Shown here: positions 1 to 6,564 of the stretch, piece after piece
Position numbering within the stretch: the stretch's first letter is position 1
How the letters are laid out: every line of letters starts with the position of its first letter
Assembly: GCA_964423545.1 (NCBI GenBank)
Contig: CAYRFV010000229.1
Location: 1-9,405, forward strand
Length of the DNA stretch: 9,405 nt
Source of the DNA: JALOOE01 sp964423545
GTDB lineage: Bacteria > Chloroflexota > Anaerolineae > CG2-30-64-16
Reading direction: 5' to 3'
Translations under genes and position numbers: made by a program
Notes under the pieces: generated by a model
The model's input: the letters and a program-made list of their open reading frames with translations, nothing else
What the model was told of the DNA's origin: nothing
Database searches by the model: none

Positions 1-113
1 GTGTTGCAGATGCCCGCCAGCCGCACGCGCACCAACCCCTCGCCCGGCTCCGGCAGGGGCTCGGGGTAACTGGGGTCATAGCGCAACCCGTGATCGCAAA
101 GGAGCGCGCGCAT
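1..113 (-). CDS. Zinc-type alcohol dehydrogenase (MDR superfamily), N-terminal fragment
   Basis: The ATG at 113-111 opens a frame that runs off the left edge with 37 complete codons. It begins MRALLCDHGLRYDPSYPEPL and continues through an EPGEGLVRVRLAG stretch to GICNT. This is the start of the GroES-like domain of medium-chain zinc-dependent dehydrogenases. In that family the Cys of the GIC-x-TD motif is the catalytic zinc ligand; here it is Cys36, in GICNT rather than the more common GICGT. Enzymes of this family oxidise alcohols or polyols with NAD(P)+. The substrate cannot be told from the fragment. A GGTGAG element about 7 nt upstream of the ATG supports the start. The gene lies 81 bp after secF on the same strand, with a possible terminator between them, so co-transcription with secDF is uncertain. 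Confidence 0.8.
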   Translation of the reverse strand, partial: MRALLCDHGLRYDPSYPEPLPEPGEGLVRVRLAGICN

Positions 114-132
114 GAATCGTCTCACCGGGACA

Positions 133-182
133 GAAAACGGAGGAAGTCGGACGAGTCATGCGGCCCGCCGTCCATCCTCCGT
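133..182 (-). terminator. Possible intrinsic terminator after secF
   Basis: Twelve bases after the secF stop, the minus strand carries ACGGAGGA (182-175), matched perfectly by TCCTCCGT (144-137). Inside lies a second stem, GGACG/CGTCC (173-169 with 153-149). The outer stem runs directly into TTTTC. The stem is GC-rich and closed by an inner helix, but the T run is short (four, the first of them paired) and the two helices are separated by unequal bulges. It could end the secDF transcript. It could also be a chance structure. Confidence 0.4.
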
Positions 183-194
183 CAAGACCATCAA

Positions 195-1148
195 CTACAC
201 CTTCGCCAACTCAGGCTGCGTCTGCGTCTGCGACGGCTTCCTGGTGCCCAAGAGATCACGCTCCTCCCAGGCAACGAGGATCGGCACCGCATTGAAGATC
301 GATGAGTACGTGCCACTGATCAGACCGAAGAACATCACCGCCACAAACTGGCGAATGGTTGTGCCACCAAAAAGCAGCAATGCGCCCATCATGAACAGGG
401 CGTTGAGTTGGGTCGCCAGCGACCGATGCAGCGTCTCAAGCAAGCTGCGGTCAGCGATCAAGCCGAACGCCTCCCCGCGGTACTTGCCGCTGTTCTCCCG
501 GATGCGATCGAAGACCACGATGGTGTCTTGAACCGAAAAACTGATCACGGTCAGCAGAGCGGTCAGCAACAGAGCGTCCGCCTCCCAGCCGAGCAGCAGG
601 CTGAAGATGCTGAAGATGCCGAGGGTGACCAGAATGTCGTGAAACATGGCGATGATGGCGGAGACGCCGTACCTGAGCGGGTGCGGCACCTTGCGGAACG
701 CCACAACCAGGAAGATCATGATCGCGATCGACGCGGCGAAGACGGCAATGACGGCGGCCTGGGTCACTTCCGTCCCGATCGCAGGCCCCACGAGCGCGAA
801 CTGCGACTCAGTGACGTTGTCGCCGAACCTGGCTTTGATGGCCTGCATCAGCGACAGCTTCTGATCTTCCTCGACCGGCTTCAAACGCACCTGCGCGACA
901 CTGCCGTCACCGACGGTGGTCACGGCCGTGTCATTCAGCCCGGCATCCACGAACACCTGGCGCAGGTCGGCGGGCTGAACCACCTGCGCAAAGCTGAGCT
1001 CCCAGATTGCGCCGCCCGTGAAATCGATAGCCACCCTGAAAGGTCTGCCTGTTGTGACCGTGGAGTAGATCATGGCCAGCAGGCCGGGCGTAATGATCAG
1101 CAGTGAAATCAGGAAGTACCACTTCCGATGCTCTACGATGCGATACAT
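195..1148 (-). CDS. secF: Protein translocase subunit SecF
   Basis: SecF partners SecD in the membrane and uses the proton-motive force to help pull exported proteins through SecYEG on the outer face. The product is 317 residues, normal for a stand-alone SecF. TM1 lies at about 10-28, followed by the hallmark IDFTGG (41-46) and a periplasmic domain up to VGPAIGTEV (120-128). Five further membrane segments carry FHD (169-171) and the signature SVQDTIVVFDRIREN (205-219). The ATG at 1148 is chosen over an in-frame ATG at 1181 because GGAGGGAGAG sits about 4-9 nt before it and the family begins near MYRIVEHRKW. The upstream ATG would overlap secD. The gap to secD is 14 bp, so the two are one operon. 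The C-terminus ends in a short polar tail with QTQTQ, encoded by a small TGCGTC tandem repeat at 217-232 (plus strand). Confidence 0.96.
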   Translation of the reverse strand: MYRIVEHRKWYFLISLLIITPGLLAMIYSTVTTGRPFRVAIDFTGGAIWELSFAQVVQPADLRQVFVDAGLNDTAVTTVGDGSVAQVRLKPVEEDQKLSLMQAIKARFGDNVTESQFALVGPAIGTEVTQAAVIAVFAASIAIMIFLVVAFRKVPHPLRYGVSAIIAMFHDILVTLGIFSIFSLLLGWEADALLLTALLTVISFSVQDTIVVFDRIRENSGKYRGEAFGLIADRSLLETLHRSLATQLNALFMMGALLLFGGTTIRQFVAVMFFGLISGTYSSIFNAVPILVAWEERDLLGTRKPSQTQTQPELAKV

Positions 1149-1162
1149 GTTGCTCTCCCTCC

Positions 1163-2569
1163 CTAGAACCCTAGCACCCAACGCTTCTCGCGCAAGGCCT
1201 CACTGCGTTCACCTGAGAAGATCGCCCGTAGGAACGTGCGCGTGACAATCACTGCTGTGAACATGCTGATCAGGACACCGATTGCCAGGGTAATGGCGAA
1301 GCCCAACACCGCCTGTGCGCCAAAAGTGCGACCGAACATGATCAGGATGGCGCAGGTGATCAGGGTGGAGACGTTCGAGTCGAAAATCGAGGTCCAGGCA
1401 CGGCTGAAACCCGCCTCAACCGCCGTCCGCAGGGGTCGCCCCCAGCGCAGCTCTTCTTTCATACGTTCGAAGATCAGAATGTTGGCGTCGACAGCCATAC
1501 CGGTCGAGAGCAGGAAGCCGGTGATGCCCGGCAACGTCAGCGTCACCGGGATCAACTTGTAGACGGCCAGGTTCAGCAAGGCGTAAATCACCAGGGCCAG
1601 AGCAGCCATCGCGCCAGGCAGTCGATAGTAGATAACCATGAAGAGCAGCACGGTTGCAAGGCCGATCAATCCGGCTATGATGCTCTTCTGCACCGAGTCG
1701 GCGCCCAACGTCGCGCCGATGGTGCGGCGGTTCACGACGTCGAGCGGCACCGGCAACGCGCCGTAGCGCATCTGCACCGCGAGACTCTCCGCTTCATCGC
1801 GCGTGAATCGCCCCGTGATCTCGCCTCGACCGTCCGGGATCGCCGACTGGATGCGAGGGGCCGACAGCACCACGTTATCGAGAACAATCGCCAGGATGTC
1901 GCCGACATGCGCCTGCGTATAGGCGCCGAAGATCTTGCCTCCCTCGTCGGTCAGCTCGAAGCTGATTGCCGGTGCACCGTACTGGTCAAGCGAGACGTTG
2001 GCATTCTTCAGCTCACGACCGGTCATGACCGTTTTGAACACCGTGTCTGCATACGGCAGCGGTGTCTTGCTTAGTTCTTCCCTGGTTGGGACGCGCTCAT
2101 TGTTGCTCGTACGCACATACGACCCTTGCTCGATATTCGCGAAGGGGGAGTTGACGGAGGGGCCAATCTCCACGAATTCCAACTGGCCGGTGTTTCTCAA
2201 GGTCTGCACGGCCTGGTCGGGGTTGTCGACGCCCGGCAGCTCGACGATGATGCGATTCTCGCCCTGGAGCTGCACCAACGGTTCGGTGACGCCGAGACCG
2301 TTGACGCGGCGATCCACAATGGCCTTAGCGGCCTCCATGTCTTCGGCGGTCACACGCTGCCCGGCCGTTGGCTTGGCCTGCAGCAGGACCTGAGTGCCGC
2401 CGCGCAGATCGAGACCCTGTTTGAACTCCAGGCTACGGTATTCGGGTGGCTGCTGCCAGATCAACAGATTCTTGACTGCTGTAGGATGCTCGGCCGACGC
2501 CACGATATAGAGCGCAACGAGCGCCAGCAGCACGATGAGAATCAAGACGATAGTATTGCGATTCCGCAT
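1163..2569 (-). CDS. secD: Protein translocase subunit SecD
   Basis: SecD works with SecF and SecYEG in proton-driven protein export. The product is 468 residues. TM1 is at about 6-23, followed by GLDLRGGT (52-59), the conserved entry to the first periplasmic domain. Next comes the IVDRRVNGLGVTEP segment, and then five clustered C-terminal membrane segments holding GMAVDANILIFERMKEE (357-373), the SecD signature that carries proton-pathway residues. An in-frame ATG lies 11 codons upstream at 2602, but the ATG at 2569 has GAGAGGA about 4 nt before it and starts as the family does, with a short basic stretch (MRNRN) before TM1. The gene has a consensus promoter of its own and is followed by secF after 14 bp. 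No yajC is seen nearby. Confidence 0.96.
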   Translation of the reverse strand: MRNRNTIVLILIVLLALVALYIVASAEHPTAVKNLLIWQQPPEYRSLEFKQGLDLRGGTQVLLQAKPTAGQRVTAEDMEAAKAIVDRRVNGLGVTEPLVQLQGENRIIVELPGVDNPDQAVQTLRNTGQLEFVEIGPSVNSPFANIEQGSYVRTSNNERVPTREELSKTPLPYADTVFKTVMTGRELKNANVSLDQYGAPAISFELTDEGGKIFGAYTQAHVGDILAIVLDNVVLSAPRIQSAIPDGRGEITGRFTRDEAESLAVQMRYGALPVPLDVVNRRTIGATLGADSVQKSIIAGLIGLATVLLFMVIYYRLPGAMAALALVIYALLNLAVYKLIPVTLTLPGITGFLLSTGMAVDANILIFERMKEELRWGRPLRTAVEAGFSRAWTSIFDSNVSTLITCAILIMFGRTFGAQAVLGFAITLAIGVLISMFTAVIVTRTFLRAIFSGERSEALREKRWVLGF

Positions 2570-2636
2570 GCGGTCCTCTCCCCCTCTTCGCAATTGGGGC
2601 ATTCACGACTCAGAAATCCGAAGGGCAAACGAAACA

Positions 2637-2665
2637 ATTATACCGCCGCAGATAGGGGCTGTCAA
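2637..2665 (-). promoter_or_regulatory. Consensus sigma-70-type promoter for secDF
   Basis: On the minus strand TTGACA (2665-2660) and TATAAT (2642-2637) are separated by exactly 17 bases, a perfect match to the housekeeping promoter consensus. Transcription would begin near 2630, about 60 nt before the secD ATG. The -35 hexamer begins 10 bp after the stop of the P-loop gene. This indicates that secDF is transcribed independently of the cca cluster, whether or not there is read-through. Confidence 0.85.
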
Positions 2666-2680
2666 AAAGAGCGGCCTATC
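2651..2680. repeat. Inverted repeat over the secDF -35 box
   Basis: On the plus strand GATAGG (2651-2656) and CCTATC (2675-2680) form a perfect 6-bp inverted repeat with an 18-base spacer containing the -35 hexamer. A second overlapping pair, GCCGC/GCGGC on the minus strand (2675-2671 and 2649-2645), shares the space. No T run follows on the minus strand, so this does not look like a terminator for the P-loop gene. It could be an operator, but short repeats of this size also arise by chance. Confidence 0.25.
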
Positions 2681-3041
2681 GTGGCATGCCTTCCCTTTCG
2701 TCGAGAAACCCGAGGGCCCGCTGCAGCACTTGATCCGGCGTCAGCGCATCGGTGGAGATGAACAGATCGCAATGCTGGCGTGCGTGGCGCAGACGATGGC
2801 GTTCCTCGTCAATCAACCAGGCGGGCAGGTCGGGGTCCTTCCGACGGAGACAGATCGTCTCGAAGCCGGCATCGAGACAGATCAGCAGATCGGGATCGGT
2901 GATGCGCCGCCACATGTCGGGCACATAGGAATGCTCTTGCAGCACCTGTCGGGCATTCCAGCCGTGTAGTTGCAGCCCACGCACCAGCGTCGATTTGCCG
3001 GAAGCACATACACCGACGACGGCGATCAGGGGCGCGTCCAT
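2676..3041 (-). CDS. Small P-loop NTPase, kinase-like, function unknown
   Basis: The product is 121 residues. A strand leads into a clear Walker A motif, GVCASGKST (10-18), which binds nucleotide phosphate. A hydrophobic strand ending in Asp, LICLDA (53-58), resembles a Walker B or nucleotide-kinase core strand. The helix LRHARQHCDLFISTD (84-98), followed by LTPDQVLQ, is like the C-terminal end of adenylate or dephospho-CoA kinase folds. It is much shorter than adenylate kinase (about 180-215 residues) and no obvious lid domain is present, so the substrate cannot be named. The ATG at 3041 follows the phosphatase stop by only 4 bp and has no good Shine-Dalgarno, which suggests translational coupling. 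It is the last gene of the cca cluster. Confidence 0.8.
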   Translation of the reverse strand: MDAPLIAVVGVCASGKSTLVRGLQLHGWNARQVLQEHSYVPDMWRRITDPDLLICLDAGFETICLRRKDPDLPAWLIDEERHRLRHARQHCDLFISTDALTPDQVLQRALGFLDEREGMPR

Positions 3042-3045
3042 CGCT

Positions 3046-3768
3046 TCAGATGGGAGGCACGGGGAAGGAGACGGTCATGCGGCGAACCTCCGGTCCGTCA
3101 TCGGATTGACGCTCGACCACCTGAACCACCACGACCGTCACATCATCGCTGGGGCGGCCCTCGTCAGCCGCCAACGCGGCGGCAAGCAGCCCGTCGGCCA
3201 ATCGCTCTGCCGGACAGGCGGGCTGACACCCCAGCCGCTGCATGGATTGGAGCGCGTCGAGCCTGCAGTTCCGGCGTTCGCCCGCGTGCAGCACACCATC
3301 GGTGAAGGCGACCGCAGTGAGTGCGGCGGCGAGCGGTAGCTCAACAATGACGGGGCGCGTGCGTTCTCGAATGCCCACCGTCTCCGAGGGGTCGTCCAGC
3401 GCACGCCAGGCGCCGCCCTCGTTGAGCAGCACCGGGCACTGACTGTTGCGGGAGATGACAAGCGTGTGTGTTTCGAGGTCCACGGAGAGGATGGTCAATT
3501 CGGCCGACACCTGGCCGCGGCGTTGCGTGCGCAGGTAGTCGTGCGCCGCGCGAGCCACTGCGCCGTCGCGCACCCCTTCAGCGAGCAAGCTCATTGCCTT
3601 TCGAACGGCAATGTTGCTGATCGCCTTGGCGCTCTGGCCACTCCGTTGGCCATCCGCCATCACTACCGACAATCCACCGCGCGGACGTTCGATCACCTCG
3701 ACGGAGTCGCCGCTCTCGCGCACCGCGTACTTGGCCGCCTTGGCCACTGCCACTTCGACGTTCAGCAC
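3046..3768 (-). CDS. SpoIIE/PP2C-type protein phosphatase
   Basis: The product is 240 residues and consists of the phosphatase domain alone, with no sensor, receiver or membrane segment. The metal-binding pattern of SpoIIE/RsbU/RsbX-type PP2C phosphatases is present in order: SGD (Asp21), ADGQRSGQSAK (Asp39 and its glycines), FTDGV (Asp157) and DDVTVVVV (Asp208-Asp209). Such enzymes remove phosphate from Ser/Thr of proteins, often anti-sigma-factor antagonists. No antagonist or switch kinase is encoded in the window, so its target is unknown. The start is GTG at 3768, overlapping the cca stop by 7 bp, with GGGCGGGG just upstream inside cca. Overlap with cca and the 4-bp gap to the P-loop gene argue for one transcript and coupled translation. 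Confidence 0.85.
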   Translation of the reverse strand: MLNVEVAVAKAAKYAVRESGDSVEVIERPRGGLSVVMADGQRSGQSAKAISNIAVRKAMSLLAEGVRDGAVARAAHDYLRTQRRGQVSAELTILSVDLETHTLVISRNSQCPVLLNEGGAWRALDDPSETVGIRERTRPVIVELPLAAALTAVAFTDGVLHAGERRNCRLDALQSMQRLGCQPACPAERLADGLLAAALAADEGRPSDDVTVVVVQVVERQSDDGPEVRRMTVSFPVPPI

Positions 3769-5306
3769 GGAGCCCCGCCCACCATCGCCCGGATGCGCTC
3801 AGCCAGCCAGACTCGCGCATCCTCCAGGGTGGTCACCTCGCCCACCGCCTGCGCCTCCCGCAGATCATCCAGCAGCTTGCCGACTTCTGGCCCGGGCTTC
3901 AACCCATACTCACTCATTAACTGATGTCCGTTCATCAACGGCGGTGGCGTCACCTGCTCCGATCGAGCGCGGAAATAAGCCTCCAGAAGCAGCGCGGTCG
4001 CTGCCAATCGGCGCCGCCAGCTCTCTGCGTCGGGCTGAGCGGCACGCGTCGCCATGCTATCGGCCAGGCTGAGGAGAGCGCAGTCTGGGCCTGAGTCGCC
4101 CAGGTCGTGATAGAAGCGGTAAATCGCGCGGCGGCTGGGCGGATCCTCTTGCGCCAACAACGTCGGCCGCATGTGCTTTTCGACCAGCCGCGTCAGGTAG
4201 ACGATCTCATCGCTCGCCAGCTTCAGCCGGCGTCCGCGATGGCTGACGAGCACCGCGCCCCACTGATCATGCTCGTAGAATCGTGTCCGGCCGTCCTCGT
4301 CGGCCGAGCGCATAGCAGGCTTGCCCCAGTCGTGGGCCAGCGCAGCCCAGACGAGCCAGTCACGACGCAGGCGGCCGGCTGCCAGCGGCTGCACAAGGTG
4401 AGTCCGCAGGTCGTCTGCGTAGGGCGCCAGCAACTCATCCAGGTCCGCCCATTGACTCCTGCCGGCAATCACCGTGGCATCATCGACAACCGCTTGTGGC
4501 AGGCGATAGACCTCCGGCCAGAGTAAGGCATAGAGGCCCTCCAGATGGGCCAGCACCGCGCGGGTATGGTCGAAAACATCCTGGTAGTGGGGCGGCGACT
4601 GAACCACTCCGATCAGGGAGGCCACCTCCGGCAGCACCGCCGACAGCAAATCGAGGCTGGCCAGCATCCGCAAATGCTGCCAGGCTCCAGGCTGTGTGAC
4701 GATCCGCATCAGTTCGTCCCGCACACGCTCGCCCGAGACGGCGGCCAAGAGCGCCGCGTCCCGGCGAATCAGGTTGTAGGTGGCGTGCTCAATGACGAAA
4801 CCGAGCTCCAGCGACTGCCGGACGCCGCGCAGCATACGCAGCGGATCATCGCGAAATGCGCCCTCTGTGACTGCCCGGATCAGCTTCCCGTCGATGTCGC
4901 TGCGACCGCTGAAGGGATCAATGATTTGCACCTCTGGCAGGTTGTAGGCGCCCGAGGCGGCGCACTGCGCCAGGTCAACGGCCATCGCATTCACGGTGAA
5001 GTCGCGCAGGCTCAAGTCATCGGTGAGCTCCGGCGCGCGCAGCCGAGCGACATCGATCTCTAGCGGCTCGCCTGATGCCGCGCGCAGCACGGCACGGGCG
5101 ACATCGCGTTCATCGTCCATGATGAAGGATACGCCATCGAAGGCGTTGGCCACGGCACGAGCGAGGCGAACGGCGTCCTCAGGCACAACGACATCAAGGT
5201 CATTCGTTGTTCGCCCAAGCAGCCGGTCGCGGACAAAACCGCCCACCAGCCAGGCCGGTTCGCCGCGCGCACAGATGAAGGAGAGTATCCGATCGATGGT
5301 GTTCAT
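3762..5306 (-). CDS. cca: CCA tRNA nucleotidyltransferase / poly(A) polymerase family, with HD domain
   Basis: A class II nucleotidyltransferase that adds or repairs the 3' CCA (or part of it) on tRNA. The product is 514 residues from the ATG at 5306. The head domain has LVGGFVRDRLLGR (20-32), the catalytic DLD (Asp36, Asp38), EIDVAR (83-88) and LSLRDFTVNAMA (98-109). Then come DDPLRMLRGVR (153-163) and ERVRDEL (193-199), which shape the nucleotide pocket. The second half is an HD domain: DVFDHT (His247), AHDWGK (His325-Asp326) and EHDQWGA (His346). About 70 residues separate the first His from the HD pair. Full CCA addition cannot be separated from A-only or CC-only addition by sequence reading. 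The ATG at 5306 lacks a Shine-Dalgarno. An in-frame GTG at 5345 would add 13 residues and is the main alternative start. The gene leads a tight cluster with the phosphatase and P-loop genes. Confidence 0.93.
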   Translation of the reverse strand: MNTIDRILSFICARGEPAWLVGGFVRDRLLGRTTNDLDVVVPEDAVRLARAVANAFDGVSFIMDDERDVARAVLRAASGEPLEIDVARLRAPELTDDLSLRDFTVNAMAVDLAQCAASGAYNLPEVQIIDPFSGRSDIDGKLIRAVTEGAFRDDPLRMLRGVRQSLELGFVIEHATYNLIRRDAALLAAVSGERVRDELMRIVTQPGAWQHLRMLASLDLLSAVLPEVASLIGVVQSPPHYQDVFDHTRAVLAHLEGLYALLWPEVYRLPQAVVDDATVIAGRSQWADLDELLAPYADDLRTHLVQPLAAGRLRRDWLVWAALAHDWGKPAMRSADEDGRTRFYEHDQWGAVLVSHRGRRLKLASDEIVYLTRLVEKHMRPTLLAQEDPPSRRAIYRFYHDLGDSGPDCALLSLADSMATRAAQPDAESWRRRLAATALLLEAYFRARSEQVTPPPLMNGHQLMSEYGLKPGPEVGKLLDDLREAQAVGEVTTLEDARVWLAERIRAMVGGAPC

Positions 5307-5335
5307 CGCAGGAACAAGACGACAACTCGGCGCAT
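5303..5335 (-). CDS. Possible 10-codon leader ORF coupled to cca
   Basis: The minus strand has an ATG at 5335 preceded by AGGTGG with 6 nt spacing. It encodes MRRVVVLFLR and ends in a TGA (5305-5303) that overlaps the cca start as ATGA. The cca ATG has no ribosome-binding site of its own, so ribosomes ending the mini-ORF could re-initiate on cca. No conservation data are available. The same bases would be coding for cca if translation began at the GTG at 5345. Confidence 0.35.
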   Translation of the reverse strand: MRRVVVLFLR

Positions 5336-5397
5336 GGCGACCCACCTACGGTCGACCGCCGATGACCAGGATCCCGAATCGAAGGCGCTGGCGGCCA

Positions 5398-5598
5398 TCA
5401 TTCGGCTGCAGGCGGCATCTGTCGCACCAAGACCACAACGGGCTCTTCGCGCGGACGGGTGTGCTTAGCCGCGCGAAGAGCAGATTCAGGCGTCTGCCCC
5501 ACGCCGGCAACACGGCCGCGCACCAGCGCCACCCAGCACCCCTGGTATGCGCTGAGGTCGAGCTCAGGACCCGGCTCGGAGAGAGGCTTCTCCGGCAT
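5398..5598 (-). CDS. Small DUF5678-like protein
   Basis: The product is 66 residues from the ATG at 5598. The core is DLSAYQGCWVALVRGRVAGV, then a helix-forming segment TPESALRAAKHTRP, then the strand EEPVVVLVRQ. This order (Trp-Val-Ala-Leu, a Gly-rich turn, a helix with Ala-Leu-x-Ala-Ala, and a closing hydrophobic strand) resembles the short DUF5678 family, whose function is unknown. There is no signal peptide or membrane segment. In-frame starts at 5616 (ATG) and 5646 (TTG) exist. The ATG at 5598 is preferred because GGCAGG lies about 5 nt upstream and because the TTG falls inside a hairpin. It lies 91 bp before cca and 84 bp after sucD. Confidence 0.7.
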   Translation of the reverse strand: MPEKPLSEPGPELDLSAYQGCWVALVRGRVAGVGQTPESALRAAKHTRPREEPVVVLVRQMPPAAE

Positions 5599-5635
5599 AG
5601 ACGCCTGCCATCGCATCTCGTGAAACGCTAAGCAA

Positions 5636-5669
5636 GACTGGAGCAAGCTCTGACCAGCGGCCTCCAGTC
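5636..5669 (-). terminator. Hairpin after sucD, possible weak terminator
   Basis: Thirteen bases after the sucD stop, GACTGGAG (5669-5662) pairs perfectly with CTCCAGTC (5643-5636) across an 18-nt loop. The sequence that follows is T-rich but broken (TTGCTTAGCGTTT), not a clean T run. It may end or stabilise the 3' end of the sucCD message. No promoter is recognisable between it and the DUF5678-like gene, so read-through into the cca cluster remains possible. Confidence 0.35.
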
Positions 5670-5682
5670 CCCAACCGGCTTC

Positions 5683-6552
5683 CTACAGTCGCTCCGCCAC
5701 CATCTCAGCGATCTCTCCGGGATGGCGGGCCACACGCACATTAGCCGCCGTCAGCGCCGCGATCTTGTCGGCGGCCGTGCCCTTGCCGCCGCTGATAATC
5801 GCGCCGGCATGGCCCATACGCTTGCCGGGAGGCGCCGTCTGTCCCGCTATGAAAGCGGTCACTGGCTTCGTCATCCTCGCGGCGATGAATTCCGCCGCCT
5901 TCTCCTCATCGGCGCCGCCGATCTCGCCGATCATGACTACCTGGCGCGTCTCCGGGTCGCTCTCGAAAAGCTTCAACACATCCACAAAGCTAGCGCCGTT
6001 GATCGGATCTCCGCCGATACCGACCGCAGTCGACTGGCCGATGCCGCGCAGGGTGAGGGCATAAACTACCTCATACGTCAGCGTCCCGGATCGGCTGACA
6101 AGGCCGACGCGGCCGCGCGTGTGGATGTGGCCCGGCATGATGCCGACCTTGGCCTCGCCCGGCGTGATCAGACCGGGGCAGTTCGGCCCGATCAAGCGCG
6201 AGGTCGTCGTATCGAGGTAGGCCCGCACCTTCATCATGTCCAGCGCCGGGATTCCTTCAGTAATACAGACGATCAGCGGCACGCCGGCATCTGCCGCCTC
6301 GAGAATGGCATCCGGCGCGAACCTGGCTGGGACATAGATGATGCTGGTATTGGCGCCTGTCGCCGTGACCGCCTCATTGACCGTATCGAAGATCGGCACA
6401 TTGCCCACCCCCCATGTGCCGCCTTTGCCCGGCGTTACGCCGGCGACAACCGGCGTGCCGTAGGCAATCATCTGTTCGGTGTGAAACGCACCCTCGCGTC
6501 CCGTTATGCCCTGAACGAGCAGGCGTGTGTCTTTGCTGACCAAAATGCTCAT
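5683..6552 (-). CDS. sucD: Succinyl-CoA synthetase alpha subunit
   Basis: The alpha subunit binds CoA and carries the His that is phosphorylated during conversion of succinyl-CoA, ADP (or GDP) and phosphate to succinate, CoA and nucleoside triphosphate in the citric acid cycle. The product is 289 residues, the usual length. The N-terminal CoA-binding Rossmann domain has GITGREG (15-21) and the turn TPGKGGTWG (40-48). GPNCPG (122-127) follows, and the phospho-histidine is His248 in GHAGAIISGG. The ATG at 6552 is preceded by GGGGAG at about 7 nt and lies 12 bp after the sucC stop, so both subunits come from one message. All key residues are present. Confidence 0.97.
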   Translation of the reverse strand: MSILVSKDTRLLVQGITGREGAFHTEQMIAYGTPVVAGVTPGKGGTWGVGNVPIFDTVNEAVTATGANTSIIYVPARFAPDAILEAADAGVPLIVCITEGIPALDMMKVRAYLDTTTSRLIGPNCPGLITPGEAKVGIMPGHIHTRGRVGLVSRSGTLTYEVVYALTLRGIGQSTAVGIGGDPINGASFVDVLKLFESDPETRQVVMIGEIGGADEEKAAEFIAARMTKPVTAFIAGQTAPPGKRMGHAGAIISGGKGTAADKIAALTAANVRVARHPGEIAEMVAERL

Positions 6553-6564
6553 GCGTTGTCTCCC

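Noticed and set aside
217..232. TGCGTC tandem repeat at the end of secF
   Set aside because: Fewer than three copies of a 6-mer, inside the polar SecF tail (QTQTQ). Ordinary microrepeat with no sign of phase variation, since the unit is a multiple of three.
408..1106. 232-codon plus-strand frame over secF
   Set aside because: Antisense shadow of secF, rich in Gln, Arg, Asp and His, with no recognisable family or membrane segments.
2570..2602. Longer SecD starting at the ATG at 2602
   Set aside because: The added MPQLRRGGED segment is not typical and has a poor ribosome-binding site; the ATG at 2569 has GAGAGGA at good spacing.
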